DNA from: JALEFZ01 sp039820545
GTDB lineage: Bacteria > Bacteroidota > Bacteroidia > J057
NCBI GenBank assembly: GCA_039820545.1
Contig: JBCBPW010000017.1
Location: 29,022 to 93,021 of the forward strand
Length of the DNA stretch: 64,000 nucleotides
Direction: 5' to 3'
Both the position numbers and the translations under genes were made by a program. Positions 32,609 to 42,131 of this stretch are shown here, one piece after another. The notes beneath the pieces were generated by a model that saw nothing but the letters and a program-made list of their open reading frames with translations, was not told the origin of the DNA and did no database searches. Position 1 is the first letter of the stretch, and each line of letters begins with the position of its first letter.

Positions 32609-34279
32609 ATGGCTACGCTCACGCAGACAAAAGAGGACTTGATTACTTCTATCAGTAAGTTTTACCAGTGGGAGAAGGCCCTGCCTAATAAAGTCTATCT
32701 CCACCAGCCTATCAGTGGACATTGGCACACATGGACTTTTGCCGAATCTGGACAGGAAATCCGTAAAATCGCTCAATATCTCAAGGAGAGTTATGCTCCA
32801 GGGACCAAGATCGCGGTCATGTCACGTAACTGTGCACACTGGCTGATGACGGACTTGGCAATCACGATGGCAGATTGTATCTCTGTTCCCATCTATCCCA
32901 ATGTCAATAGAGATACCGTCAGCTATGTCTTGGAACATAGTGAAGCACAAATGCTATTTGTCGGAAAACTCCTCCCCAACGACTGGAAGGAAATGCGTAA
33001 CGGTATTCCAGCAGATATGCCTTGTGTCAGCTTTGGGATGTATGGACTCGATGCCGACTATAAGACTTGGGACTCCGTATGCCAAGAAACAGAACCACTA
33101 CAAGGTGAACCTACACCTCCTATCAAGGATAAATTGACGATCATCTATACCTCTGGTACGACAGGTCGTCCCAAGGGTGTGGTATTGACACATGAGTCGC
33201 TCTCATTCTCCATCGCCCAGTTCCATAAAGTATTTAATCTAGTAGCCTCAGATAGATTTTTCTCTTATCTGCCTCTTTCCCACATTGCTGAGCGGATGTT
33301 GATCAGTCAGGGTTCCCTTGTAGGTGGATCAGATGTATTCTTTGCTGAGTCTTTGGATACCTTCGCCGACAATCTGAAGCACGCAAGGCCTACCATCTTC
33401 TTGGCTGTGCCACGAATCTGGACAAAGTTCCAAATGGGTGTCTTGACTAAGTTTCCACCTTCTCGCTTGAAGATGATCCTGTCTATCCCGATCATCAATG
33501 GCATCATCAAAAAGAAAATTCAGGAAGCCTTAGGATTGGATCAAGCCCGAGTCATCCTGACAGGTGCTGCTCCTATGTCTGCTTCTTTGATGAACTGGTA
33601 TGATAAGCTTAACATCAACATCCACGAGGTATATGGCATGACAGAAAACTGTGCCCTATCTCACGCAAACCGTCCAGGAGAAAAGAAAGCGGGAACTGTC
33701 GGAAAGGTGATGTATGGAGTAGAAATGAAGTTGACAGAAGAGGGTGAGATCTGTACCAAATCAGTCGCCAATCTTCAGGAATACTACAAAATGCCTGAAA
33801 AGACAGCTGAGACTATTAAGGATGGATGGCTGCATACAGGAGACAAAGGTGTCATTGATTCTGATGGTTTCGTACGTATCACAGGCCGAGTCAAAGACCT
33901 CTTTAAGACGTCAAAGGCCAAATATGTTGCGCCCAACCCTATCGAGATGAAACTCAGTAAGAATCCTATCATCGAGCAAGTCTGTGTAGTAGGAAATGGA
34001 ATTCCCCAGCCACTGGCACTTGTGGTCCTTTCAGAGAATGGACGTGAGATGGGTCGTGAAGAAGCGAAGGAGAGTTTGGCTGAAACACTCAAAGAGCTCA
34101 ATCCTAAGCTAGAACACCACGAGCAACTACAAAAAATTGTGGTCATGCCCGAAGAGTGGACGGTAGAAAATAATCTGCTGACACCCACACTGAAGATCAA
34201 GCGTAATGAAATCGACGGTCAGTTCGAGAGCAACTACGAAAAGTGGTATGAAGGGGGGAAAGGGGTGATTTTTGCCTAA
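32609..34279 (+). CDS. Long-chain-fatty-acid-CoA ligase-like AMP-forming enzyme
   Basis: A 556-residue member of the ANL adenylate-forming superfamily. Motif A10-type P-loop TSGTTGRPKG is at 181-190, YLPLSHIAERM follows, then VYGMTENCALSHANRPGEKK, and WLHTGDKGVIDSDGFVRITG with KDLFKTSKAKYVAPNPIEMKL. The catalytic lysine near the end lies in TPTLKIKRNEI. The AVPRIWTKFQMGV segment is typical of FadD/FAA1-like long-chain acyl-CoA synthetases. It activates fatty acids to CoA thioesters. Single-gene unit followed by a strong palindrome. Confidence 0.93.
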   Translation: MATLTQTKEDLITSISKFYQWEKALPNKVYLHQPISGHWHTWTFAESGQEIRKIAQYLKESYAPGTKIAVMSRNCAHWLMTDLAITMADCISVPIYPNVNRDTVSYVLEHSEAQMLFVGKLLPNDWKEMRNGIPADMPCVSFGMYGLDADYKTWDSVCQETEPLQGEPTPPIKDKLTIIYTSGTTGRPKGVVLTHESLSFSIAQFHKVFNLVASDRFFSYLPLSHIAERMLISQGSLVGGSDVFFAESLDTFADNLKHARPTIFLAVPRIWTKFQMGVLTKFPPSRLKMILSIPIINGIIKKKIQEALGLDQARVILTGAAPMSASLMNWYDKLNINIHEVYGMTENCALSHANRPGEKKAGTVGKVMYGVEMKLTEEGEICTKSVANLQEYYKMPEKTAETIKDGWLHTGDKGVIDSDGFVRITGRVKDLFKTSKAKYVAPNPIEMKLSKNPIIEQVCVVGNGIPQPLALVVLSENGREMGREEAKESLAETLKELNPKLEHHEQLQKIVVMPEEWTVENNLLTPTLKIKRNEIDGQFESNYEKWYEGGKGVIFA

Positions 34280-34320
34280 TTCGGAATCATTAGATTGACC
34301 TCAAATCGAAGGCATATATA

Positions 34321-34354
34321 GAAACGCCAATCGTCAGCTGACGATTGGCGTTTC
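34321..34354. repeat. 34-bp perfect palindrome, probable bidirectional terminator
   Basis: Bases 34321-34337 are the exact reverse complement of 34338-34354, centred on CAGCTG. The right side is followed by GCTTTT. It lies 41 bp after the ligase stop codon and 139 bp from the stop of the convergent LruC gene. As RNA it would form a hairpin of about 15 bp in either direction. Confidence 0.85.
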
Positions 34355-34493
34355 GCTTTTATAAGAGAGGTATCTTAGTCCTCTTCAAGATTGTACCTCG
34401 CATATATTTCAGCTTCAGTTACAACCTGAAAGGGGTCAGTTTTACTTCTGGACGCTGGGGTGCCCCCAAATCCTACAAGATTGAATCTCTCCC

Positions 34494-36536
34494 TTACCTG
34501 ATATACAAATCGCTTGTGTTGCGGTGGCCGATACGGTCCAGATACCAAGCTGCACGCAGCGACCCACCTGATTCGGCCCATTCCTGGAAATGGGTGTAGC
34601 ATTGAAGGACGCGTTTCTTCTCCTGCGGATACGTCCAAGTCTCTGCGAAATTCAACGCCCAAGGCAGTCCTTCTGCTGTCTGATAAAACACCGTATTCTG
34701 ATCTGTTGCGTCGTCTCCTGTACCGAAGTAGCTTGTATTGGCGAGTGCCGTAGGCTGCTGTCCAGGAAGGTGTACCTCGTATCCACGTCCACGTCCCGTG
34801 AAAATGAAAGGATTCTGACCTGCTGAGACCAGATCTCTCAGTAGTACAGGCGTACTCAATGTCACCGTCACAGACAGTGTCTCAGGTTGGACATACTCTG
34901 CCGAAGTCTGGGTATTGACAAAAGTGGTCACATCAGGATTGCGTAGGATGCCATAGCCGTCGTCAAAGACAATGATCACCGCATCTGTCTGTCCACTTTC
35001 CACTCCATTGGATGCCAGTGTCACTTTATTCGGGCTGAAGAAGCGCTGTCCCGTCACACTGCCTATATTCGATGCGTCTGTATTAAGCACAAATCCAAAA
35101 CCATTGTGATAGCCTGCGCCAATCGCTCTGAGAATAAAGCTGGCTACTACTTCCGTCACTCGGTTGTTCGCATTGGTTTTGAACTCGTAGTTGTAGTCAA
35201 TCACCAAATCGTTGAAGTCGAAGTCTCCTTTCTGTGGCCAAAAATCTTCAAAAGCCAATGTCCCATATACATCCTGAGCAGGGCTGTAGTAGCTGGATGA
35301 AATGACCGCATTTGTGATGGCAGCGTCGAAGATATCAGGCACCCCATCTAGATCGGCATCCTCAGTATCTCCATCTGCTGAGAGGATATTTTCTGTATCA
35401 ATAGCAGAGAAAGGACTTGCCGTTACATAAAATACAGCATCATTGAAATCCTTGTCACCTCCGGGGCGAGAGATGTCCTCAAAGCCCAACAAAATCAACT
35501 CATTGATTCGGTCCTTCAAAATGACCATATGGCTTTCGTTTCCCGCACTGGCGAAGGTGTTGAAGTCGGGATTCGAATACTTCAAGTTTTTTGCAAACTG
35601 AGGCTGTACTGAGACCTGATTGGCTTTCCAACCATCGGGTACGATGAACCAGCCAATACCTGTCCCTGCTTGGAAACGCCCTAACTTGACTTTGTCCCCA
35701 GAAACCATATTCCCTGCGCCAGGGTAAGAGAGGTTGGGAAAAAGTAAGATGAGTGAGTCGATATCATTGGCTGTGGCAGGAGGATCGTTGACATCATATG
35801 TATAGTATCCCACGGCATTTTTATAACCCGCACCTTCGTGTACAAAAGTAATCCATACATCTGCCTCTGCTGTCAGTTTGATATCTGTTTCGACACCCTC
35901 AGCGATGTAAGAGGCATTGAATGAGGGTACAGGATACCCCTCTGGTAGGTTGGCATTCACGAAGTTGAGAAAGTCCTGATCAATTACATCTCTTGTAGGC
36001 TCTAGGTAATCAGGATACCCTTTGCTGTTATAGCTACCTGCATAGTACAAAGAGCCACTCTGCGAAGCGGCTACGCGATTGGTATTGGCGCGGCGATCAG
36101 TGTTCACCTCCGTCACAGGTTTCTCACCCCAGTTGAAGGTGACGCTTGCAGCTTTGGCATCCAGTTCTTGCTCTGCAATCACCCCGATGTACTGTGTCAC
36201 GAGATAAAACTTTTCAAGGTGAGCAGGGAGAACCACTTCCGTCTCAAAAATTCCTGAGGCATCCGTGAATGCCTGCATGATCACATGTCCCCCTGAATCT
36301 GGTAGGGCATCATAAACTTTCACAGGCACTTGTTTCAAGGGTTCTCCATTGGCCAATGCAAGGGTAGTTTGAACTTGAACCGTGCGTGAGGTTTGAAATT
36401 CAAAGTCTGAAGGAATCTGTAAGTCCTCCATCTCGGTCGCAGCTAGGGGAGCTTGACCTGTTACCTCCTCGGGCAACTCCAATTTTGCACAAGAAGTAGC
36501 AATCAATAAGGAAAAAATAAGTCCAAGGTATCTCAT
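34494..36536 (-). CDS. LruC-domain lipoprotein (DUF4114/DUF4842), copy A
   Basis: A 680-residue lipoprotein (lipobox TSC, Cys16). After an Ig-like segment (about 50-135, LPDSGGHVIMQAFTDASGIF), the protein has a DUF4114-like region with LILLGFEDISRPGGDKDFND (an Asp-rich calcium-type loop), then SADGDTEDADLDGVPDIFDA (a second Asp-rich loop). The C-terminal LruC/DUF4842 domain follows, with FEDFWPQKGDFDFNDLVIDY and GFGFVLNT. It is clearly paralogous along its whole length to the neighbour at 36790-38820. LruC domains occur in surface lipoproteins of Leptospira and Bacteroidota. Function unknown, and calcium-dependent folding or adhesion is an inference. Confidence 0.85.
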   Translation of the reverse strand: MRYLGLIFSLLIATSCAKLELPEEVTGQAPLAATEMEDLQIPSDFEFQTSRTVQVQTTLALANGEPLKQVPVKVYDALPDSGGHVIMQAFTDASGIFETEVVLPAHLEKFYLVTQYIGVIAEQELDAKAASVTFNWGEKPVTEVNTDRRANTNRVAASQSGSLYYAGSYNSKGYPDYLEPTRDVIDQDFLNFVNANLPEGYPVPSFNASYIAEGVETDIKLTAEADVWITFVHEGAGYKNAVGYYTYDVNDPPATANDIDSLILLFPNLSYPGAGNMVSGDKVKLGRFQAGTGIGWFIVPDGWKANQVSVQPQFAKNLKYSNPDFNTFASAGNESHMVILKDRINELILLGFEDISRPGGDKDFNDAVFYVTASPFSAIDTENILSADGDTEDADLDGVPDIFDAAITNAVISSSYYSPAQDVYGTLAFEDFWPQKGDFDFNDLVIDYNYEFKTNANNRVTEVVASFILRAIGAGYHNGFGFVLNTDASNIGSVTGQRFFSPNKVTLASNGVESGQTDAVIIVFDDGYGILRNPDVTTFVNTQTSAEYVQPETLSVTVTLSTPVLLRDLVSAGQNPFIFTGRGRGYEVHLPGQQPTALANTSYFGTGDDATDQNTVFYQTAEGLPWALNFAETWTYPQEKKRVLQCYTHFQEWAESGGSLRAAWYLDRIGHRNTSDLYIR

Positions 36537-36728
36537 TTAGAATGATGTTGGTTTAATTTTTCCAAAAGTACACCATTCTTCTATATATCATAAATCGTAA
36601 TATTTAATAAATAAACATTCTACTTCTAGGCTCTCTGATCCCTCAACTGTTGGTTATCGCTCTTCAGCGGGGATTAAGAAGGCTTGACTTCTTGATTTCC
36701 TGAGTAGGTTCATGCAAATCTTACGCAT

Positions 36729-36766
36729 CACGAGCAGGAGTCCCTCAAAAGAAGCTCCTGCTCGTG
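36729..36766. repeat. Inverted repeat between the two LruC genes
   Basis: CACGAGCAGGAG (36729-36740) and CTCCTGCTCGTG (36755-36766) pair perfectly over 12 bp around a 14-base loop. There is no T tract on either strand. It lies 24 bp past the stop of the upstream LruC gene, so it may end or stabilise that transcript. Confidence 0.7.
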
Positions 36767-36789
36767 CCCAAGATGTATAGTTAGGACGT

Positions 36790-38820
36790 TTACTTGCTGT
36801 AAATATTGGCCGTATTTCTGAATCCTGTCTGATCCAGGTACCAAGCAGCTCTCCGCGTACCGCCACTTTCAGCCCACTCCAAGAAGTGGTTGTAAGCCGT
36901 CGTGATGCGCTTCTGCTCGAAGGGATAAGAGAAGGAGTTAGGGAAGTTCATGGCCCATGGCATACCATTGGATGTTTGGTAGAAGGTAGAAACGCCATCT
37001 GAGGCATCGTCCCCTGTACCCATTATAGTTGCATCTGCAAGATCTGTAGGCTGCTGCCCTGGCAAGTGAATCTCATATCCTCTCCCACGTCCTGTGAAGA
37101 TAAAGGGATTGAATCCTGAAGACAGAAGATCTGCCAATAGCACTGGTTCACTCAGTGTCACCTTGATGTCTACGGTCTCTGGCTCTACATAAGCTACGCC
37201 AGGCTGGGTATTGATGAAGTTGGCGTAATCAGGATTGCGAAGGACGCCATAGGCATCGTCAAAGACAATGATGACAGCTTTGCTTTGTCCAGATTCTACT
37301 CCGTTGGATGCTAGTTTGATCTTATTGGGACTGATCAACCTCTGCCCCTCTACACTCCCGATACTTTCAGGTGCTGTATTGAGGACAAATCCGAATCCAT
37401 TGTGATAACCCGCTCCGATCGCACGTACGATAAAGGTGGCGTCAATCTCTGTCACCTTGTTATTAGAATTGACCTTCAACTCGTAGTTGTAATCCAAGAC
37501 CAAATCGTTGAAGTCATAATCGCCTTTTGAAGGCCAGAAATCTTCGAATGTGAGCGTTCCAAATACATTGGCGGCAGGAAGCCTGTACACGTTCGAGACA
37601 AAAGAATTGGTTGCAGCATAATCGAAAATATCTGGAATCCCGTCTAAGTCCGCATCTTCTGTATCCCCATCTGCCGAGATCACATTCGTCAGATCGAAGG
37701 CGCTGAAGTTGTTGGTGGTCACATAGAAAATGGCATCGTTGAAATCTTTGTCTCCCCCTGGACGAGAGATGTCTTCCCATCCTATCAGTACGATCTCCTG
37801 GATTCTATCCTTGAGTACAACCATGTGACTACGATTACTCCCACTTGTAAATGTATTGAATGCGGGATTAGAAAATTTTAAGCGCTTGGCATACTGAGGT
37901 TGTTCCTCTACTTTGTTGGTTTTCCATCCATCTGGCACAAGAAACCAGCCGATCCCTGTATTCGCAGAAAAGGAACCCAACTTCACCTTCTGTCCTGAGA
38001 CCATGCTACCTGCACCTGGATAGGATAGATTCGGAAATATCATCTTTAGAGAGTCAATGTCGTCAGGAGATTGGGGAGGATTGTTGAGATCATATGTATA
38101 AAAACCCATGGAATTTTTATACCCAGCTCCTTCGTGTACAAATGTGATGTAAACCTCTGCATCTTGCGTCAGTTTTACGTCTGTCTCTAAACCGTCTGCA
38201 ATATAATCAGGATTATAAATGTGTACGGGACGGCGTTCGGGCAAGTTGGCGTTGACAAAGGTGAGGAAGTCCTGGTCAATCACCTCGCGGTCAGCCTCCA
38301 GGTAGTCAGGTAGCCCCTTATTATTAAAGCCTCCCATATAATGAAATGTATAGCTTTGGCTCGCAGCTATTCGATCTGTACTGATGTCTGAATCGGCAAG
38401 CTCCACAGGGTGCTCTCCCCATTCGAAAGTGATATTCTTACCTTGAAGTGTGACTTCTTGCTCTTGCACGACGCCGATGTAGTCAGATGTGAAGTATACC
38501 TTTTCCATGTAGGTGGGTAGGTCTAGTGTCACTTCTAGTACACCCGAGGCATCTGTAAAACCATTCATCAGTTCGTTTCCTCCCTTTTCTGGCAAGTCAC
38601 TAAATACACTGATGGGCGCTCCCTTGAGCGGTCGACCATCAGGGGCAAAGAGTGTCGTAGAAAAAGTGAAGGACTGCGTCGTTTCAAATTCGAAATCGGC
38701 AGGAACGACCAGATTGTCCAAATTTGTTGAGGCTTCAATGGATTGGACCTCTTCGGGAAGGTCCAAGTTCATACAGGAGGTGACAGCTAGGAGAAGGAAT
38801 ATGGGGATAAGATACTTCAT
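36790..38820 (-). CDS. LruC-domain lipoprotein (DUF4114/DUF4842), copy B
   Basis: A 676-residue lipoprotein with lipobox Cys16 (VTSCMN). The layout matches copy A: Ig-like segment with LPEKGGNELMNGFTDASGVL, VIDQDFLTFVNANLPERRPV, WEDISRPGGDKDFNDAIFYV, DGDTEDADLDGIPDIFD, FEDFWPSKGDYDFNDLVLDY and a C-terminal ending SGGTRRAAWYLDQTGFRNT, against SGGSLRAAWYLDRIGHRNT in copy A. Conservation is much higher in the second half than in the N-terminal 130 residues. The intervening 253 bp contain a hairpin, so the copies may be transcribed separately. Confidence 0.85.
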   Translation of the reverse strand: MKYLIPIFLLLAVTSCMNLDLPEEVQSIEASTNLDNLVVPADFEFETTQSFTFSTTLFAPDGRPLKGAPISVFSDLPEKGGNELMNGFTDASGVLEVTLDLPTYMEKVYFTSDYIGVVQEQEVTLQGKNITFEWGEHPVELADSDISTDRIAASQSYTFHYMGGFNNKGLPDYLEADREVIDQDFLTFVNANLPERRPVHIYNPDYIADGLETDVKLTQDAEVYITFVHEGAGYKNSMGFYTYDLNNPPQSPDDIDSLKMIFPNLSYPGAGSMVSGQKVKLGSFSANTGIGWFLVPDGWKTNKVEEQPQYAKRLKFSNPAFNTFTSGSNRSHMVVLKDRIQEIVLIGWEDISRPGGDKDFNDAIFYVTTNNFSAFDLTNVISADGDTEDADLDGIPDIFDYAATNSFVSNVYRLPAANVFGTLTFEDFWPSKGDYDFNDLVLDYNYELKVNSNNKVTEIDATFIVRAIGAGYHNGFGFVLNTAPESIGSVEGQRLISPNKIKLASNGVESGQSKAVIIVFDDAYGVLRNPDYANFINTQPGVAYVEPETVDIKVTLSEPVLLADLLSSGFNPFIFTGRGRGYEIHLPGQQPTDLADATIMGTGDDASDGVSTFYQTSNGMPWAMNFPNSFSYPFEQKRITTAYNHFLEWAESGGTRRAAWYLDQTGFRNTANIYSK

Positions 38821-39188
38821 GTCAATATTTGGCCTAATTTTATGTATACAAATGTACAGATAGACCGAAATATGAATAAACCGAAAGGTTGTACATTCTA
38901 AATTCCCGTTTATCGAGCATTTTGCAGGTCTTTGTTGGTCACCTTTTGTTTCTTACCAAAAATCGATAGAATCTGTCATGTTTCGTATAGCTCCTCTCCA
39001 AATCTGACTTTTTACGCAAAATCCTAACGTCTCGCCTGATCTCATGACTTCTTTTTGCGCTTCTCCCCGACGCTTCCATGTACAGCAGGCGGCCTTATCA
39101 TCAAAATATCTCCTCCCCTACGTACCATTTTCATCCTAAACTTCTATATTCGGCATGACTTATCTATCATATATAGAAATACGATTTT
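38821..39188. other. Divergent intergenic region before thrB
   Basis: 368 bp between the LruC copy B gene (-) and thrB (+). No leader peptide rich in Thr/Ile codons and no terminator-like attenuator was seen ahead of thrB. A 60-codon frame at 39055-39237 overlaps the thrB start and has no recognisable features. Confidence 0.5.
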
Positions 39189-40124
39189 ATGCGTCATGAA
39201 GTCCATGTTTTTGCACCTGCGAGTGTGGCAAATGTAGCTTGTGGATACGATACCTTGGGATTTTCGATCCATCGTCCAGGTGATGATGTAGTGGTAAGAT
39301 TTTCTAAAAAACCTGGACTGACCATTTCAACCATTACGGGAGATGAAGGGAAGCTCCCACTAGAGCCTGAGAAAAATACAGCGGGTGTCTCTGCCTTGGC
39401 CTTAATGGAGCACTTGGGAGTGGTACAAGGGATCGAGATGGAGATCCATAAGGGAATCCCCATTGGAAGTGGATTAGGATCTTCTGCTTGTAGTGCAGTT
39501 GCAGGGGCACTTGCAGTCAACGAGCTGATGGGCAGACCCTTGAGCAAGAAAGAATTACTTCCTTTTGCACTCAAGGGCGAAGCTATCGCGAGTGGGGGTG
39601 CCATCCACGCAGACAATGTAGGTCCCTGCCTACTCGGAGGGATGGTGCTAGTCCGGAGCAACAAAGAGCTGGACACTGTCTCTATTCATACTCCTTCTGA
39701 CCTCCACGCAGCTGTCGCCCTACCCAATTTGCAAATCCTCACGGTAGATGCACGCAACATTCTCCGAAAGGAAATCCCCATGCAGGAGGCCATCACACAG
39801 TGGGGCAACCTAGGAGGTATGATCGCAGGATTGACGCAAGGAGACTACGGGCTGATCAGTCGCTCGCTCAAAGATGTCATCGCAGAACCTTACCGCGCAC
39901 AACTCATACCCAGCTTCTATGAAGTCAAGCAAGCAGCTCTAAATGCAGGTGCTTTGGGGTGCTCAATCTCTGGTGCAGGACCTTCAGTCTTCGCCCTCTG
40001 TCAGGGTGACGATGTAGCCTTCAAAGTAGCTGTGGCCATGCAATATGTATTCGAAGATGCAGGGATCTCCTGCGAACGATTTGTCTCTTCGATCAACCCC
40101 CTAGGCGCTGTTCGCATCAAATAG
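39189..40124 (+). CDS. thrB: Homoserine kinase
   Basis: A 311-residue GHMP-family kinase. FAPASVANVACGYDTLGFSI is the N-terminal substrate-side motif, PIGSGLGSSACSAVAGALAV (91-110) is the ATP-binding glycine-rich loop, and GALGCSISGAGPSVFAL is the C-terminal GHMP motif. The neighbour thrC, 11 bp downstream, fixes the assignment. It phosphorylates homoserine in threonine synthesis. thrA (aspartokinase-homoserine dehydrogenase) is not upstream, unlike in many Bacteroidota thrABC operons, and must lie elsewhere. Confidence 0.95.
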   Translation: MRHEVHVFAPASVANVACGYDTLGFSIHRPGDDVVVRFSKKPGLTISTITGDEGKLPLEPEKNTAGVSALALMEHLGVVQGIEMEIHKGIPIGSGLGSSACSAVAGALAVNELMGRPLSKKELLPFALKGEAIASGGAIHADNVGPCLLGGMVLVRSNKELDTVSIHTPSDLHAAVALPNLQILTVDARNILRKEIPMQEAITQWGNLGGMIAGLTQGDYGLISRSLKDVIAEPYRAQLIPSFYEVKQAALNAGALGCSISGAGPSVFALCQGDDVAFKVAVAMQYVFEDAGISCERFVSSINPLGAVRIK

Positions 40125-40135
40125 CCTATTCCCAC

Positions 40136-41431
40136 ATGAGATTATACAGTACCCAAACCCCCACACATCAGGTATCACTCAAAGAAGCCGTCATGCGCGG
40201 CCTTCCACCTGACAATGGCCTGTACATGCCCTTGGAAATCCCACAGCTTCCAGCTGATTTCTGGGCATCGGCACGTAGCTTGACTTTCCCTGAGCTCAGC
40301 TTTCAAGTAGCGCATACAGTACTAGGAAAGGCACTTCCTGAAGCCGTCTTGTATGAGATCGTCACAAAAGCCATTTCTTTTGATACACCTGTCGTCTCGA
40401 TAGAGGATCAAACAGGGATACTCGAGCTCTTTCATGGTCCGACGTTGGCATTTAAGGATGTAGGGGCAAGGTTCATGGGGAATTTGATGTCGTACTATAA
40501 TCAGGGCGAAAAACGATCATTGACTATTCTAGTCGCTACTTCGGGGGATACAGGAGGAGCCGTAGCCAATGGATTTTACAAAAAGGAAGGGATCGAAGTC
40601 GTCATTCTTTACCCCAAAGGCAAAGTCAGTCCTATACAGGAAAGGCAACTCACGACCCTAGGCGAAAATGTCCAGGCACTGGCTATCGAAGGTACATTTG
40701 ATGATTGTCAGGCGATGGTCAAAAAAGCCTTTCTAGACCAGACCTTGGCGCAGCATCGCAGGCTCACCTCTGCGAACTCTATCAATATTTCCCGCCTCAT
40801 TCCTCAGTCCTTCTACTATTTCCGTGCTTGGCAACAGACAGGAGACCAGCCTCTTACCTTCATTGTCCCTTCGGGCAACTTCGGGAACCTTACAGGAGGA
40901 TTATTTGCCTGGAAAATGGGGTTACCCGTTCATAGGTTCATTGCCGCGACCAATATAAATGATACAGTTCCTGCTTATCTCGCTTCGGGTGACTATCAGC
41001 CTAAAGCGTCTATCCAGACCTATGCCAATGCGATGGATGTGGGCAATCCCAGCAACTTCGTCAGGATGCAAGCGCTATTTGGAGGAAAAACAGAGGAGAT
41101 GCAAAAAATGATTTTAGGTGCGTATTTTGATGATGTGCAAATACTAGATGCTATTCGACGTGTACATCAAGCTTCTGCTTATGAACTAGATCCCCATACA
41201 GCCATCGGCTATCTTGCCTGGCAATCACTCAAAGAGGCACACAACCTCCACCAAGGGATCATCTTGGGTACAGCTCATCCTGCAAAATTTCAGCCTATAA
41301 TGAAAAAGGCACTGGGGCAGGAGGTGGCCTTGCCCCCTAACTTGGCGCATCTCATGGATAAAACACCTATTTACCAAACGCTTCCTGCCGATTTTCAGGC
41401 ACTCAAAGATTTCTTACTTTCCCAGTCCTAA
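40136..41431 (+). CDS. thrC: Threonine synthase
   Basis: A 431-residue PLP enzyme converting O-phosphohomoserine to threonine. It begins MRLYSTQTPTHQVSLKEAVM with GLPPDNGLYMP, has FHGPTLAFKDVGARFMGNLM with the PLP lysine Lys107, ATSGDTGGAVANGF for phosphate binding, NSINISRLIPQSFYYF and PSGNFGNLTGG. Length and motifs match the short bacterial ThrC class. It lies 11 bp after thrB, and a DUF1697 gene follows 13 bp downstream, so all three may share one transcript. Confidence 0.96.
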   Translation: MRLYSTQTPTHQVSLKEAVMRGLPPDNGLYMPLEIPQLPADFWASARSLTFPELSFQVAHTVLGKALPEAVLYEIVTKAISFDTPVVSIEDQTGILELFHGPTLAFKDVGARFMGNLMSYYNQGEKRSLTILVATSGDTGGAVANGFYKKEGIEVVILYPKGKVSPIQERQLTTLGENVQALAIEGTFDDCQAMVKKAFLDQTLAQHRRLTSANSINISRLIPQSFYYFRAWQQTGDQPLTFIVPSGNFGNLTGGLFAWKMGLPVHRFIAATNINDTVPAYLASGDYQPKASIQTYANAMDVGNPSNFVRMQALFGGKTEEMQKMILGAYFDDVQILDAIRRVHQASAYELDPHTAIGYLAWQSLKEAHNLHQGIILGTAHPAKFQPIMKKALGQEVALPPNLAHLMDKTPIYQTLPADFQALKDFLLSQS

Positions 41432-41444
41432 TATTCACACACTT

Positions 41445-41987
41445 ATGCAAACCTATCTTGCCCTGCTCAGAGGCGTCAATGTCAGCGGTCAGAAGAAAAT
41501 CAAGATGGCTGAACTTCGCCAACATCTTTCTGAAGCAGGCTATATGGACGTGCAAACCTATATTCAAAGCGGCAACATTATCTTTCAACACCCCTTGTCT
41601 GATATCCCTTCCCTTGAAAAAAGTATCCAAGATTTGCTACTGATCAAATATGGATTTGATGTAGACGTTTTGATACTGGCGGATGAAGATTTTCTCCGTG
41701 TAGTTGCTGATAATCCCTTTCTGAATCAGTCCGAAGTAGATCCTAAGTTCTTACATGTGACGTTTTTGTTGGCAGAAGTAGATGAAGAAAAGTATGCGGC
41801 GATTCCCTTAGCAGATTATGAACCAGAGGAGTTGATGAGAAAGGATCAAACATGTTACCTGTATATGCCCAATGGATATGGTCGGGCGAAAATGACAAAT
41901 AGCTTTTTCGAGAAAAAACTAAAAATCCCTGCTACTACACGAAACTGGCGAACGATGCGGAAGCTGGAAGAGATGATCAAAGGATAA
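41445..41987 (+). CDS. DUF1697 family protein
   Basis: A 180-residue protein whose start (YLALLRGVNVSGQKKIKMAE, then LRQHLSEAGYMDVQTYIQSG) and end (FFEKKLKIPATTRNWRTMRK) are the diagnostic conserved blocks of DUF1697. No biochemical function is established for this widespread small family as far as I know. No signal peptide, so cytoplasmic. The gene lies 13 bp after thrC, probably by convenience of transcription rather than by a shared pathway. Confidence 0.92.
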   Translation: MQTYLALLRGVNVSGQKKIKMAELRQHLSEAGYMDVQTYIQSGNIIFQHPLSDIPSLEKSIQDLLLIKYGFDVDVLILADEDFLRVVADNPFLNQSEVDPKFLHVTFLLAEVDEEKYAAIPLADYEPEELMRKDQTCYLYMPNGYGRAKMTNSFFEKKLKIPATTRNWRTMRKLEEMIKG

Positions 41988-42131
41988 AGTATCTCAACTC
42001 CTATAATTTGTAAATGTCTCACACCATGCTTGGGATAATTTGGCATCGATTATCTTTATATAGAGTTCACCATAACGATTTTTTCTCTCAACAATGAATT
42101 CCTTGATACAAACATCATACACACGATTTTT

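Noticed and set aside
36729..36766. Hairpin between the LruC genes as an intrinsic terminator
   Set aside because: The 12-bp stem is strong but neither side has a T run, so I list it only as an inverted repeat.
39194..39676. 160-codon open frame on the - strand inside thrB
   Set aside because: thrB is certain from GHMP motifs; the antisense translation is low-complexity Ser/Pro-rich, a typical shadow.
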